DNA of 64,000 nucleotides from Gracilaria domingensis. Lineage: Eukaryota; Rhodophyta; Florideophyceae; Gracilariales; Gracilariaceae. Location: the NCBI GenBank assembly GCA_022539475.1, contig VCMS01000130.1, positions 1 through 64,000 on the forward strand, in the 5' to 3' direction. Positions 1-12,202 of this stretch are shown in pieces. The notes under the pieces are model-generated. The model saw only the letters and a list, made by a program, of their open reading frames with translations. It was not told where the DNA came from and made no database searches. Positions within the stretch are counted from its first letter, which is position 1. Each line of letters starts with the position of its first letter. A program made the position numbers and the translations under genes.

Positions 1-3000
1 TGCCTTCTGAAGAGGCCCTCGGGATTTCATATGGATTATCTCACGGGTTTGTCTGGCTTCTAGTAGCTTCCAACCTTGGTCATGCGTGAGCCAGACGAAA
101 TTAATTGGGCTACTTCGGACCCGCGATTCTCGGCAAAAGCGATTCAACGATACATAACAAGTTCAAGCGCTGTATAGACTGAAGAACGCCATTTTCGTTA
201 AACGAAAACCTCAAGGAACGGTTTCCAATCGAGAACTGTCCTCGCGCGAAGGATTGTACGTTCAGCGCCAACTCTACCGAGAGACCCGTTCAGAACACTT
301 TTGAAACAGCTCCAGTGGGCAACACACGAAAACACATTCTTCCACCCTATACCTCAGACCCATCTCCCACGAAAATATCTCACCCCATGTCCGCGCTCTC
401 TCGCAAGAGACGGCCCACCTCAAAACTTAAGGAAATGGTTCATGAGCTCCGTTGGATATGAGATAGTGTGGTACTCCCAAAAGATAAGTTACAGTGAATC
501 TTTTCGTAAGGTACTTCTGCAGGTATACACCGATAAGTCTTCAACAACCTTCTAAAGCAAACATCGTTACCGCCCATCCTCCCTTCCCCTCATACTTCTC
601 AACTTCTACCCACGAGCTACGTCGTAAGTGCATCCGTGAGATTCACAGTAAATGGCATTACTCTCCTACCACACTGATCGAGTTTCCGCATCTGAAGCAG
701 ACGCAATGCCTTTCGTTTCTAGCCAAGCTCTCTACTCGAGTCCAGGATGCAAATGCCTTCAAGAATTCTCTTTCGTTACAAGTTCTTGGTCTGCCCATTC
801 TAAATCTCACGCAGAAAGTTTTCAGTTCATCGGCGAAAGACAAACAATCGAGTGTGCCATCCTCTGCCAAGTTTCGTGCCGCGATACTTTTTGAGGCAAA
901 GACATTCTGTTAACTCTTCACGGACCAAAACGGCGGAGCTCCTGTCATAGAGTCGAGGCCCCTCCCTCATCTTTAGCAGTGAGTATTTCTTATTTCATTC
1001 ACTGACCCTCTCAAGCGACCCAAACCAAAAAAGCGTGTAGAGATACCATACTCAGTTTATTCTAGAATATGCAAAAGAAAGACGACGGCAGAAGAAGGTA
1101 TATGTCTGCGAGGAGAGTATATACTCAGGCGGTATCTCAAGCGTTCTATTTACATACTCTTATTCGCGTCGTTCATCGAAACCCCCTTGACGGAGGATTG
1201 ATCCAGATGTGTCGATGCAGTCTGTTGGGAACAAGCGAGAGCTCTCTTTCGAAACAGTTTACGCAACTTGCATCCAGAAGAAAATTGAAGCTGATTTACT
1301 ACTCCAGAATCGAAAACCTCTTAGTCAGAGACGCTACTCACTGCATAGAAATCATCCACGTCACGTTATTTCGAACGATACGTACTCAAATCAGCAACTT
1401 TACAAACGCAAAATCTATCCCCAATGCAATGCAAACTTTTGCCAAAGGTTTTACATATAGATATGTCCACGGTCAAGAAAGGCAGGTCACTGAATGCGAA
1501 CTTTCAAAAGGCAGATCTCCCTTTGAATGATGCAGGCCCAAAGCATTACAAAAAACCTGACATGGTTATCCTTTCGCTAAAGGAATTCTTGAAATACTGA
1601 TAGGAGCGCAGACAGGGCTTCAAGTCAAAAACAGTGCTCTCAGTACTCGGCGTCGCTTGGACTAGATTATAGGTGCAAATCGCGGCGCATATGTAAATGA
1701 AAGCTCTATTTCGTCCTTCGTGGCAGATTGAAGCCTTTAACGCTCCTCGACAAAGTCGTGGGCAGGAATTCATAGCTCTAGAACTGGAGTCTGAGTTCCT
1801 ATCTCGACTCTCAACAGAAAGAAAAACTAACACCCATGGCAGCTTTTACGGGCATCTCGCAACACGTCGATTAATGCTTCTCTTTATTAGTTGGTGACCA
1901 GGCTTGAACGGAAGGTGAACGATACGATTTCAAAATTGAACGATAATCATGTGCTACCAGCTAACAAGCACGACCAGGCGCTGAACGGTTGCATGCACCA
2001 TCTGTAGCTTCCGCGACGGACTCTCGTCGCCATGTCTGTTTCATAGAGTTTTAACGAATGGAATTTAGCATATAAATCATGCTTCACAAACAACCCCGTT
2101 CTCTAAACCTCTGAAAAATCATGTTAGTATTAGCCTATCAAGGAATCCAAATTTAGTTATTTTGGCGTCCGCAGAGAGCTCGCTCTATTACCCCTAAAAT
2201 CCGGTATATATGGCTCGTTGGAGCCCTTCACGCGATCTTTGTCAGACCGTCAACAACGACCAAATTAGATCAGATATATACATTGAACGCTAGAGCGGAG
2301 AGCGCCTATGCATATTAATAATACCGAATCTTATCATCGTTAGGGAATTTTATTCTTCACCGGAAAAAGTGGGGCGAGTATTAAGTAGCTACATACTGTC
2401 GTCACTCTGGTTTTTATCATTCTCATCCCGCGCAATTACCACTTTTGTGCTGAGGGATAGTTGGCGCGCCTTCGGTGCTACGTCTCTCGCCACTATGCAT
2501 CAGTTTAAATAGTGTAGCTGTGTCAGAAACCTACACAAATTGCTAACAAGTCGCGTAGTCGCGATATTATGTCTGTTGAGCATCAATGGATTGAAAAAAC
2601 TAGTTTCGATTGTATCTTTAAAAGATCTGTACTGAGCTCCGAAACAAGTTGCACGAATGCAACATTCCCGTGTTTGGAGGTATCAAAACGCTACCGAATG
2701 CACTCAAAAATTCCGCTTCTAGCAAAGGAGTCCATATTTAGTGGACGTATCCTTTATGCGAACAATGGATAGCGCTCTCCCATCACTGCGTTTTGAAGCG
2801 CTCCCTAGCTACTCCAAAATATACTCTAATAATGTACAGCTTTATTGCATCCCGCATAATCCACGTAACAGCACGTGCAACGCCCTGCTTCCAGGGCACC
2901 GGTGGCCCCATGGTTATTGAGTCACACAAGCGTTGAGAAGGGGTCTTGGGGACGGATTCTCGCATGTGTGCCAAAAATGGACTAGAACGTTCGCCCGCAT
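1..3000. other. Gene-poor stretch, no supported gene
   Basis: Only short open frames are present, the longest being 153 codons at 1069-1530 on the plus strand. None shows a recognisable domain, a low-complexity protein signature, or a TATA box at a sensible distance. Composition is near 45% GC with scattered AT-rich tracts. I see no tRNA, rRNA or transposon end here. It is best read as intergenic DNA or unrecognised repeat. Confidence 0.5.
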
Positions 3001-3009
3001 GACGGGGGG

Positions 3010-3440
3010 ACGTTCGTTTAGGTGGCTACCCTAACACAACGCACCCCCCCGTCGCGGCACAGCTTTTGGCCAGCTTTTTTAAAAAAATGTGCTTTTCTAT
3101 CCCGCAGGCGGGGGGTCCGTTCGTGTATAGCGTAGCTACCCTAACACCAGACACGACCCCCCGCCGCGGGCACGTTTGGCACGACTTTCTTTACAACAAC
3201 AATCGTGCGATTCATCAGCCCGCGGCGGCGTTCCGGTCGTCTTAGAGGGTACCCATCCCTAACACGAGCCGACGCCCCCCCCGCCCGCGGGCTCGTTTTC
3301 GCCTCATTCTGGTAGCGTCCACAGGCCTTCCAAAACACACACCGCACGCATATCCAGCCAAAACGTAACGTGCCGCGGGCAGGTGGTCGAGTTGTGTTAG
3401 GGTAGCGACCGTAACACAACTTGATCTCGCGCGCTGCCAA
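3010..3440. repeat. Diverged tandem repeat with CCCTAACAC cores and C/G runs
   Basis: A phrase of the form GCTACCCTAACAC recurs at about 3021, 3134 and 3250, and partly inverted at about 3393-3420. Each copy is followed by a C-run (CCCCCCC, CCCCCCG or CCCCCCCC) and a CGCGGGC block, and the first two are preceded by GGGGGG then CGTTCGT. Spacing is roughly 110-120 bp, so this is a degenerate tandem array of three to four units. It contains no coding signal. The CCCTAAC hexamer resembles plant telomere sequence, but it occurs once per unit and not in series. Confidence 0.55.
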
Positions 3441-4042
3441 TACGACAGAATGACATTACGACATGTCTGATGACACCCGCCTGCAACAACCCATCGCCAG
3501 CAAACCTCCGCGCCGCCCATGAAGCGCGCGGCGCCATTCCTGCAGGCGGTGCGTCGTTCAACGACGTTTGCGTGCCAGCTCATCCTGGATGGCCCATGCG
3601 TGCGAGACTTGGCTGCCGTGAGCCCGTCATCATGCTACGTGAATCAGCACCAGTTTATGTGCACCGCGCGTGACCAAGCGCCCTTCGCTATCATGGAGTG
3701 GAGACCATGTACCTTGCAGCGGTTTGTGGCGGTGAGTCGTGCATACGCCCAAGGTTATATGCTCCACGCTTCCAGCGTTCCATATGGAAGCAGCTATTCA
3801 TAAAACTCAAGGAACGTATCCAACTCATCAACGTACGTTCGTGCCGCTCGGCTCATCATCACCCGCGAGAAACATATCTCCCCTTCGTCGCATCTCAGGA
3901 GATTTGGTGTCAACAGAAAGCGCCCCTCTCGTTACCCATGCGCCGACGTACAACTCTTATCTGTACGGACAACTTCTTAACTCGGAGGGAGCAAACACTT
4001 GGCAACGCCTCCATGTTCACACTTTCTGCCGTTACCTTCCAG

Positions 4043-5088
4043 CTAAACATCACTATCCCGCAGTAAACATGCCCGAGAGCTCAGAGCTGTTCCAGCAACC
4101 CTATTAAGTTGTTCTCGCCAATCACCTTTGTCAATCATCGCAGTATGAAGACGTGTACTCATATCAGCATCTATGATGATTTTGCTAATGTACGTTGACG
4201 TCTCATCTCCGAGCATGGCATAATGTTGCAATACAATTCTTTCGACCACGAGCTGTCCATACCAGTTACGCGGTAACCGTTGCAGGATCCGATGAGTGAG
4301 GATCCTTCCAAAGCACAGAGACATTATGTCAAGATGGCCCGAACAACACAGATCCGCTGTAGAACGGCGTTGCTGCTGAATGATAGCCTTTCTAGACTCC
4401 GATCTCAACAGTGGTCAAGAAGGAATCAAGCTCTCAGACTCTCCAATTCCGTTGAACACTGCAGTAGCAATGTCTTTCTAGTCCTTCGTGTAGCTCACCA
4501 AGCGCCCCCATTCCTTCCTCTGATCTTCGACAAAGTCTGCAATCTTACTCACTATCTCATCATATGAATCGTCAAGCTCCCAATCCCCAGTTTCTCTGCA
4601 CAGCAATCTTGAAACCGCACGTTCTCGCTCTGCTACTGTATGCAGCGTGTCGTGAATTGTACACCCTCGCTCATGCCACCATGCATCACCTAGTTTATTC
4701 CACTCAGCTGCTTTCGTTGGCGTTGAATGCGAGTCCGGATCAACGAGATCTGTGCTCTCTTGATGCTCGCGTTCACGAGCGGCAGCGTCTCGCGAAGCGA
4801 CTTCAGAAGCTTTTTGCATCGAAGCATTCGCATAGCCGACAAGCCGGTTTCGCCATCTTCTTCAAAGATCTTGGCTGAACTCGACGCCTGTCTTGCAGCA
4901 GATGCCGCCGTCACCAGTATTTCTACAATTTCAGAAGAAGAGGCGAGAGTCTTTGACACGGCGATCACTGAACCATCCATACCCTTATACTTGCATCTGT
5001 TCCATTTCTTGCACTCCTCACAGAAGAACGGTGAACAAATTGCAAAAATCCCGCCCAGGTAAGACCTGTTGCTGCCCCCCTGGTACAA
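4043..5088 (-). pseudogene. Possible decayed gene of unknown family
   Basis: Three minus-strand open frames (5088-4690, 4819-4478, 4408-4043) overlap or follow one another and have protein-like composition. The first carries a cysteine cluster (CEECKKWNRCKYK). The second is acidic and helical, with many D/E/R residues, and the third is basic then mixed. None begins with an ATG at a convincing site, and the frame changes between them. This could be a broken or spliced gene, or a chance stretch. I do not recognise the family. No promoter is seen. Confidence 0.25.
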
Positions 5089-5124
5089 GGTAGGCTAGTA
5101 CAAGGTGGTTTAGTACAAGGATAC
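5081..5124 (+). repeat. Short tandem repeat, TAGTACAAGG units
   Basis: Three copies of a 16-17 bp unit built on GGTACAAGG/AGTACAAGG lie head to tail. They sit just outside the possible decayed gene on its 5' side. Function unknown. Confidence 0.6.
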
Positions 5125-5429
5125 ATCCTATCCACATGACGCGCTTAGGCATCCTCTAAAAATCCAAGACAGCCCTTTGCACTCTCCTAGCTAACTAGGA
5201 AATTGGATACAAACGTAAGTATGAAGTGAAAATCGATCGTGACAGGCGGCTTTCATTGAACAAAGTAATGGGTAAGACAAGTGTGCAAACATGCTTATGA
5301 GCTACGGTGCGAATGAAAGCGTTATGGTGGTGGGGTCTGTAGGAAACCTCACGATTCGGGCGGCGCGCACAGTGCGAGGAGTAGCGAGCGGCGACCGCGC
5401 TTGGTGCAGCGCGCGCGTCATGGCGACGA

Positions 5430-7200
5430 GCTCATTCCGCGCGGCGGCGATGCGTTATATTACCGCACTCAAAGGCGCGATAGCGGAGCTGGTTCGCTTT
5501 GGAGGCGCGAAGTAGTGACGAAGGCGCGCCTTTTGATGACGAGGCTGAGCCACCGCGCGCCTCGTGGCGGCTGAGAGAGAGGCGCGCGCAGAAATTTGTG
5601 GCTCGTAGTAGAAGGTGACCAAGTGAGATCAGACTCAAGCAACAACTGCGGTGAAAACGCCGAAGCTCGTTTACGCGCTCAATATGGTGTATTAACTCAT
5701 GCAACAGCTGCACGCGCATCGCTCGCCCTTGGCGCACGCACGCCCGGCTGCGAAGTGCGCGCTCCTCGCCGCGATACGCATCAGGCAGCGCTGCGCGTTG
5801 CGCCGCCGCTGTTTTGCGCTCGTCAGCGCATGGCGCCAAACTCGGCGAGCACGCCGCCGGCCACGAACGCGAGCGCGACGGCAGACGGCGGCGATGAGAA
5901 ACGAGCGCTGCGGCTCGCACATCGCCACAAGCATCACGGCGGCCTTGTCGGCGCGCGCAGTGCGGGTGTGCACGTCGGCGCCGATGACGCGCGTGATGGC
6001 GGCCTACGAAGGCTGCGCGCCCACCAGCAGCACCTCGAAGCCCTTGATCAGAAGCGTCACGGCAGAGAGCATGTCAGTGAGCAGCTTGTACAGCAACATG
6101 CTTAGCGTGTCAACGTCTGCGATGAGTTCCACCGGCATGAGGTTGAACAGCAACGGCAGCGTGAAGATGGCCACGCTGCTCACTGTGGGCGCGTCGTTGT
6201 CGCGCTGCAGCGCGCGCGCGCACAGCAGCAGGGTCAGCCGCATTGGCGTATAATCGCGCGCCGACGGCGACAGCAGCTCACTGCCGAGCGCCGCACTGCC
6301 TGGCAGTGCCACGAACGTGCGCGCTTGAACGAAGCTGGGTGCTGTCCAGTTGCGGCGCTCCGCCACCGTCGTCGCCACCAGCGTCGCAGTATCATAGGCG
6401 GCGCGCGCAGCCACGGGTCCAGTTAGGCGCTCACGAACGTGCGCACGCGTGGCGGCATGCCGAGGCCCGGGTTGGCATTGGTGGCGGCAGTCGCCACGTA
6501 CCACGCGCCGCCGCGCTTGGCGAACAACGCCGAGTCACGCACGCAGCGCTGCCCGCCCAGCGCGGCCGCCGCGAGAAAGGGACGCCCGGCTCTGTGGCGT
6601 GGCAATGCCGACAGCACGGCCAGCGGCGGCGGCAACGTCGCCGCGCTTGGCCTGACGAAGCGCGGCACGGCGCGAGCCAGCGCGGCAGAGAAGTCGGCGA
6701 CGCAGCCACACAACGCGCCCGCGTGCAGCTGGCGCGCGGCGGAAGCCGCTAGCGCGTCGGAGACTAAACTACGGTCGGGCACAGCCCAGACGTGCACAGT
6801 AACGTAGCGCCGCTGCATGCCGTTCCAAGGCCAGGTGGTTGGCGGCGCTCTGATCACACGTGGGCATGGCAGCGCGCTCGTCTATCAGCAGCGCCGATCG
6901 CAGCTGCGCCTCCAGAGGCGGCAGCTGGGCCAGCAACGCCACTACAGAGCGCGCCAGCGCGCGTGCAGCCAAAACCGGCCCCTCTGGCAGCCCCAGCAGC
7001 GTGGCGTTTACCGGCACCACCGCCGGCCACGGCCGGCGCCGCCGAGGCTTCCGGCAGCGAGTCGGGCGTGGCCGGCTGGGCTCACGCGCGTTTGCAGTAC
7101 AGCAGCAGCGCTACAGGGAGGGCAAGGGCCCGGAGAGGGAACGCGGTACGGCGCGCTCATGGCACGTGAGTTGGCCATGGCGGCGGCAGCAGCGGAGTGA
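5430..7200 (-). pseudogene. GC-rich decayed coding region, unknown membrane protein
   Basis: On the minus strand, successive frames (7020-6769, 6857-6423, 6504-6004, 5973-5692) give Ala/Leu/Arg-rich protein-like text. One stretch has hydrophobic segments (for example FTLPLLFNLMPVELI and MLLYKLLTDMLSAVTLLI) like membrane helices. The preceding frame has an Asn-rich, Cys-containing ectodomain-like stretch. The frame changes several times, so no intact product is possible without undetected introns. GC content is far above the flanks, as in the genuine GC-rich genes at 53-60 kb. I do not recognise the family. It sits directly downstream of the two recognisable pseudogenes, which supports reading the whole 5.4-9.0 kb block as decayed genic DNA. 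Confidence 0.35.
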
Positions 7201-7319
7201 GACGCATAGCATGCCCGTTGGCGGTGCGCGCCGGGCGGCGCCGCGCGCGCGCACGGTGCCCCGTTTGAGCGCTCTGCGGCGGCACGGGGCTTTTCTGCCG
7301 GCGTCGCGTCATGCGATCC

Positions 7320-8093
<774 letters not shown>

Positions 8094-8109
8094 TCAAATG
8101 CGATCAGCT

Positions 8110-8981
8110 CTACGAGGCAAAGCCGCCGTCTCCCATTAAAAGCACCAACGGCGCAACGGCCACGTTGTCATCGTTTCCAATCTCGCCCGCCACCAGCTCT
8201 GCCCCCGCGCTCAGCAACGCAATAAGCGCGAACAAGGTGAAGGTACCCGTGCCAGGCAGAACGGCAATTTCGAAGCACGAAAACCAGCGCAGCAATGCGA
8301 TGAAGCTCGTCGATGCGCCCAGCACAAACGCGATGCTGCTGTCCACACTCTGGCCGCTTCTGGGCCACTTTATAGACTAGACTCTGCGTCCCACCACCTC
8401 GAAGCCGGTCGCCAACGCACATGTTCGCCACGGCAACCGCTGCAGCCTGCATGCCGAACAAAAGTACCGTGAGCAACAGCAGCGTCACACTGTAGATCAG
8501 CGGTCCGTGAAGAGCCTCACACGCGCTTCCCTCCCTTGACAACGCGCGCGCAAACTCGCTTCGCGCGGAGGCGGCCGACGACAAGCCCGACACTACAAAC
8601 ACAGCGAATAACAGCAGCGGCACGCAGAAGGTCACACAGATGCGCGTGGGGTATAGCGCTATACAGCGGCCACAATGCAAGGGTTGCCGGCCGGCAACTG
8701 ATGAGGATAATCTTTCTCGTCGTCCGCGAAGAAACAAGCCCAAGCGCTGCTACCGGTTGGCCGACGCTCAAGCACAGCGTGACGGCGCCGACGATCGCCA
8801 GCGTGAGCTGCGTGTCGCGCAACCCGTCGGTGAGCGCCGGCAGCATGAGCGCGCGCATCGCGCGCGCTCCAGGCAGGCATATCGTGCGGGGCTGCTGGAA
8901 ATGAGCGCGATGCGACGTAGAGCGTGCGTGGAGGCGTGAGATCGGCAGCTCAGAAGCGACGGAAGCGGCCGGAGGAAGCAC
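8110..8981 (-). pseudogene. Phytol/farnesol kinase-like pseudogene (dolichol kinase superfamily)
   Basis: Minus-strand protein text in three frames lines up in order with the polyprenol/phytol kinase family (VTE5/FOLK). The N-terminal part has RDTQLTLAIVGAVTLCLS and SSRTTRKIILIS (family SRKLVHI). The middle has LHGPLIYSVTLLLLTVLLF (family LKGPLYY) and ANMCVGD (family MCGGD). The end has FALIALLSAGAELVAGEIG followed by DDNVAVAPLV (family IDDNVSVPLA). Breaks lie between the N-terminal (8981-8517), middle (8743-8168) and C-terminal (8346-8110) frames, so no single product is encoded. The normal enzyme is a plastid membrane kinase that salvages phytol or farnesol for tocopherol and prenyl-lipid synthesis. 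It sits about 70 bp upstream of the PDS fragment on the same strand. Confidence 0.7.
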
Positions 8982-9494
8982 GTCGCCTTCATGGCGGAAG
9001 GCCGCGCGATAAATGTGAGGGTGTAACGCGGCGAGCGAAAGCGGCTTGGCGTCAGCAGATGATGGTCAACTGCGGAAGTCGGCACCTGAGTCGTCAGCTG
9101 CGATCATCGCCAATAGTCAGCTGGGGGAAGCCTCGCGAGACGCCTCCGCGGCATGCGGCCGTTTTGGGGCGAGGCGGGTGCACGAGATTGGGGACGGTTC
9201 TCACACGTACCTCTACAGAATAACTTCCCGGGAGACGGAGAGGGAGGATCCGAACGCGTGATGGGCGAGATATAGGTGAAGAGTGGGGACGGTGCAGAAT
9301 GGGAAGGAATGGTGGGATAATTGAGCTGAGATGCGTTGCGATTTGCATCGCAACTCGGGAGAAAATGGAAACGCAAACTAGCACAAGCGTAGATTAGAGA
9401 GAGGGTCGCGGAAAATAGTGGATGGGGCGGTGCGGCGAAATAGAACCTTTACAAAAACTAGGAGACCCAAGAATTAAACTGCACGAGATGGAAT

Positions 9495-11495
9495 TTAGTA
9501 TTCCAAAATTAGTTTTTGAGTGCCAGCCACTGCCACCCCCTCGCGCGCCCCAAAAAGCCCAAAAACTAGCTTAGTTTCCAAAGCGAACAGACTATATTCC
9601 ACTTTGCAGAACACAGACGAAGGCATCCTCCATAGCGGTGACGTCGCCAAGGCCGCACTAGCACTTAAACCCGCGCCGCGGAGGAAGCGAGCCATAATCG
9701 CACCTTCGTTCACACCCGCTGGCGGGGGATGAGCTGCAGCAGCCGCAACAGCGGGAAGAGCCGGCTGAGCCGGAATGGGTACCGGAGTGGGAACCGGAGT
9801 GGGAGCGATGAAGTCAGCCGCCGAGGCGGAGCCGACAAACGGAGCAGAGCCGGCGCTCTTCCCCGCAGGGGTTGCGTCGATCTCTTCGATCATCTCGATA
9901 TCGTCACCGCCCGTGTCCTCGGGCTGATTATCCACCATTGGATCTCCCCCGAGGTACTCTCGGTAATACTCATCCGAGTTCACAAACCCAGTTGGGTGAT
10001 CGGCCGGCACGCGCCGGGGAGCAGAACGGAGCTCACCAGCTTTCTCAGCGGTAATCTCCCGATAATCCCACGGGTCGAAGAAGACATAATCGCTGGCAAG
10101 AGCGGTATTTTTTCCCAGACCTGGGCCGTATCCACCCGCGTTCGGGGAATCACCGCGACTAATCTGAGAAAGAGGCACTTCGGTCCAGTCGATACTATCG
10201 ATATAATCGAGAAGGCTCAACACCTCGTCGTTGTTGGCACGACCTCCGAGGGGGACTTCCAAATCCAAACTTCGGATGGCCGCCCGCACGCGGGGAGGGA
10301 TGAACCACAGTCGATACTGGTCATATGCCTCAGCGAGGACAAACGCCGCGGTGCGGACAGCCCATTCGGTGACGACAACCGACCACAACCCAGTCCTGGG
10401 ATCTGTGAGCAAGTATGGCCCTAAGTAGGTGAACACCGGGGGCAACTCGATGTAGCACCCCCGGCATGCCTCGAGGTAACTCCACCACTCTGGCAGAGGT
10501 ACATACCGACCCTGTCGGTGCGCAGCCGCGATATGGCGGATCTCCACGTTCTGATATGGAGCGAAGTACCCAAATTGGGATCGAGACCGCCTGTCATGGC
10601 GGATGAAGTTCTGAAGGAAGTTAGACCGCGAACGGCGGGGGAGATATCGAAACTCAGCCCGAAGAATCGGTCTTGTCCAGCACATGGCTTCCTGCCGTGC
10701 AACGGGCATTCCCCGCCAGGCGAAGGTTTCCAACTCCGCTAGGCGGTCACAGTAACTGATTTCCCCGCGGGTGCGGTAAAACGCCACATCGAAGTCCATC
10801 CCTGGCGGGATAGGAAACTCGAACGGCGCCCGGCCTTGCCGTTTGTAAGCCACCATGACAAAGTTGGCATGGGCTTCTTCCCGGGATTGTCGATTCTCCC
10901 GCGCTACCTGATGGACAGGAATCGCGATGCGCGTGCGCCAATCCCACGAAGTGTTCACCATTGCCGGGAGGTCCCCCGGAAGGGTGTTGCGTCCGTCGGC
11001 ATACTCAGTGATGAGGCTTTCATTGAACACCGCAGTTGGATGGAACCACGGTGCGAGCCGGAGACGCCTCGCATGTCGCCGGTTTGCCGGGTTGAGCCCT
11101 ACAAGAGAGTTGAAAGACGGCCAGACCACACCTGGATGGAACCCGAGGACGGGGCCCGCGAGAGCGGCCTGCTGCGCGGAGGATCCTGCGGCAGGGTTCG
11201 ATTGCCCCGCGGACGGGTTAGAGCCCTGTTGAGGGAGCGGAACGGAGCGGAATCCGGTGAGGCCCCCTCTGGGGAACGGTGGTTGGTTCGGAGGCTGATT
11301 CGGTGGAACACCACTCATAGTGAGGTCTAGTTCCAGTGTCGGAGGAAAGTTGATCGCAGGAGCGAGAGAGAGTTCGGTACTCTGAGGAGGTGCTGCTACT
11401 GCAGGAGCAGGGAGCACATCGTTGACGGGAGAAGGAGAAGAACATACCGGAGGAGCGGGGAGCGCTGCACTTATACCTTCTTGGCTCGGTGCCAT
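9495..11495 (-). CDS. 666-aa protein of unknown function, possibly from a mobile element
   Basis: A long intact minus-strand ORF starts at an ATG (11495). Residues 1-130 are Pro/Ala/Ser-rich and look disordered. A folded core of about residues 130-470 is rich in Arg, Trp and aromatic residues (for example WWSYLEACRGCYIELPP and AMVNTSWDWRTRIAIPV). The tail is acidic (DDIEMIEEID), then Pro/Ala-rich. No signal peptide or membrane helix is visible. No catalytic motif is recognised. The disordered-core-disordered layout and the neighbouring retroelement fossil make a structural protein of a mobile element one possibility, and a lineage-specific host protein another. Upstream lies an AT-rich tract near 11738-11765 and a short hairpin at 11780. 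Confidence 0.6.
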   Translation of the reverse strand: MAPSQEGISAALPAPPVCSSPSPVNDVLPAPAVAAPPQSTELSLAPAINFPPTLELDLTMSGVPPNQPPNQPPFPRGGLTGFRSVPLPQQGSNPSAGQSNPAAGSSAQQAALAGPVLGFHPGVVWPSFNSLVGLNPANRRHARRLRLAPWFHPTAVFNESLITEYADGRNTLPGDLPAMVNTSWDWRTRIAIPVHQVARENRQSREEAHANFVMVAYKRQGRAPFEFPIPPGMDFDVAFYRTRGEISYCDRLAELETFAWRGMPVARQEAMCWTRPILRAEFRYLPRRSRSNFLQNFIRHDRRSRSQFGYFAPYQNVEIRHIAAAHRQGRYVPLPEWWSYLEACRGCYIELPPVFTYLGPYLLTDPRTGLWSVVVTEWAVRTAAFVLAEAYDQYRLWFIPPRVRAAIRSLDLEVPLGGRANNDEVLSLLDYIDSIDWTEVPLSQISRGDSPNAGGYGPGLGKNTALASDYVFFDPWDYREITAEKAGELRSAPRRVPADHPTGFVNSDEYYREYLGGDPMVDNQPEDTGGDDIEMIEEIDATPAGKSAGSAPFVGSASAADFIAPTPVPTPVPIPAQPALPAVAAAAAHPPPAGVNEGAIMARFLRGAGLSASAALATSPLWRMPSSVFCKVEYSLFALETKLVFGLFGAREGVAVAGTQKLILEY

Positions 11496-11779
11496 CCTGC
11501 CCTCGTCGAGGTTGTATTACCGCCTAAGGAGGGGGATATGTAGTGCAACGCTCATCTATGAGTATTCCGACCGGACTTAGTCATATTTCCCGTTTACGGG
11601 TTTGCCTGGTACACACCAGTATATGACTAGTAGTTACTAGTGGTTGCCATTGAGATGGCTCGGACACGTGGGACACGGTGGAGCTGATCGGAGGTTGGCC
11701 ACTACACGTGGGCGGTTGCCACAATTAGTGGGAAGTTTAGTTAATATTATTTATTAATTCTAGTTAGGACACTACTTAG

Positions 11780-11803
11780 TGCGACGGCGTCGCCGCCGTC
11801 GCA
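11780..11803. repeat. Perfect 10-bp hairpin with 4-nt loop
   Basis: TGCGACGGCG pairs with CGCCGTCGCA around a TCGC loop. It lies about 285 bp upstream of the start of the 666-aa ORF. Role unknown; it could be a transcript structure or chance in GC-rich sequence. Confidence 0.6.
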
Positions 11804-12202
11804 CCAGTAAAGTGCCCCAACCAGGGTGACCCTACTGAAGGGTCTTGGCTCTAATCGTTCACGCCTTCGGCGGTGCTCGACTCCTAATCGGAGAGACTCC
11901 CCGTTGACACGGTTCGTTTATCCACCCTGCGTGCTCTAAAGGAACCCAACTGTGGGAGTGTTTTACCGCTGTTTGTCGCGTTCGCCCCTGTATAGGGAAA
12001 GCCCCGGCAGTACGCCGTCATCCTTCGTCACCTCGTCGCGAGGCCCCACCCCGTGGTGCTCTCGCTCTCCTTTTCCTTTTCCCTTTCTTTCCTCCAACCC
12101 TCTTCCGAGGTATTGCACACCCACGTGTCGTGGTACCTCCTTCTCCGCTCCACCTTTCTATTTCAACTCTCATCGCCCCGTCGTGACGGTTTGGCCCCGG
12201 TC

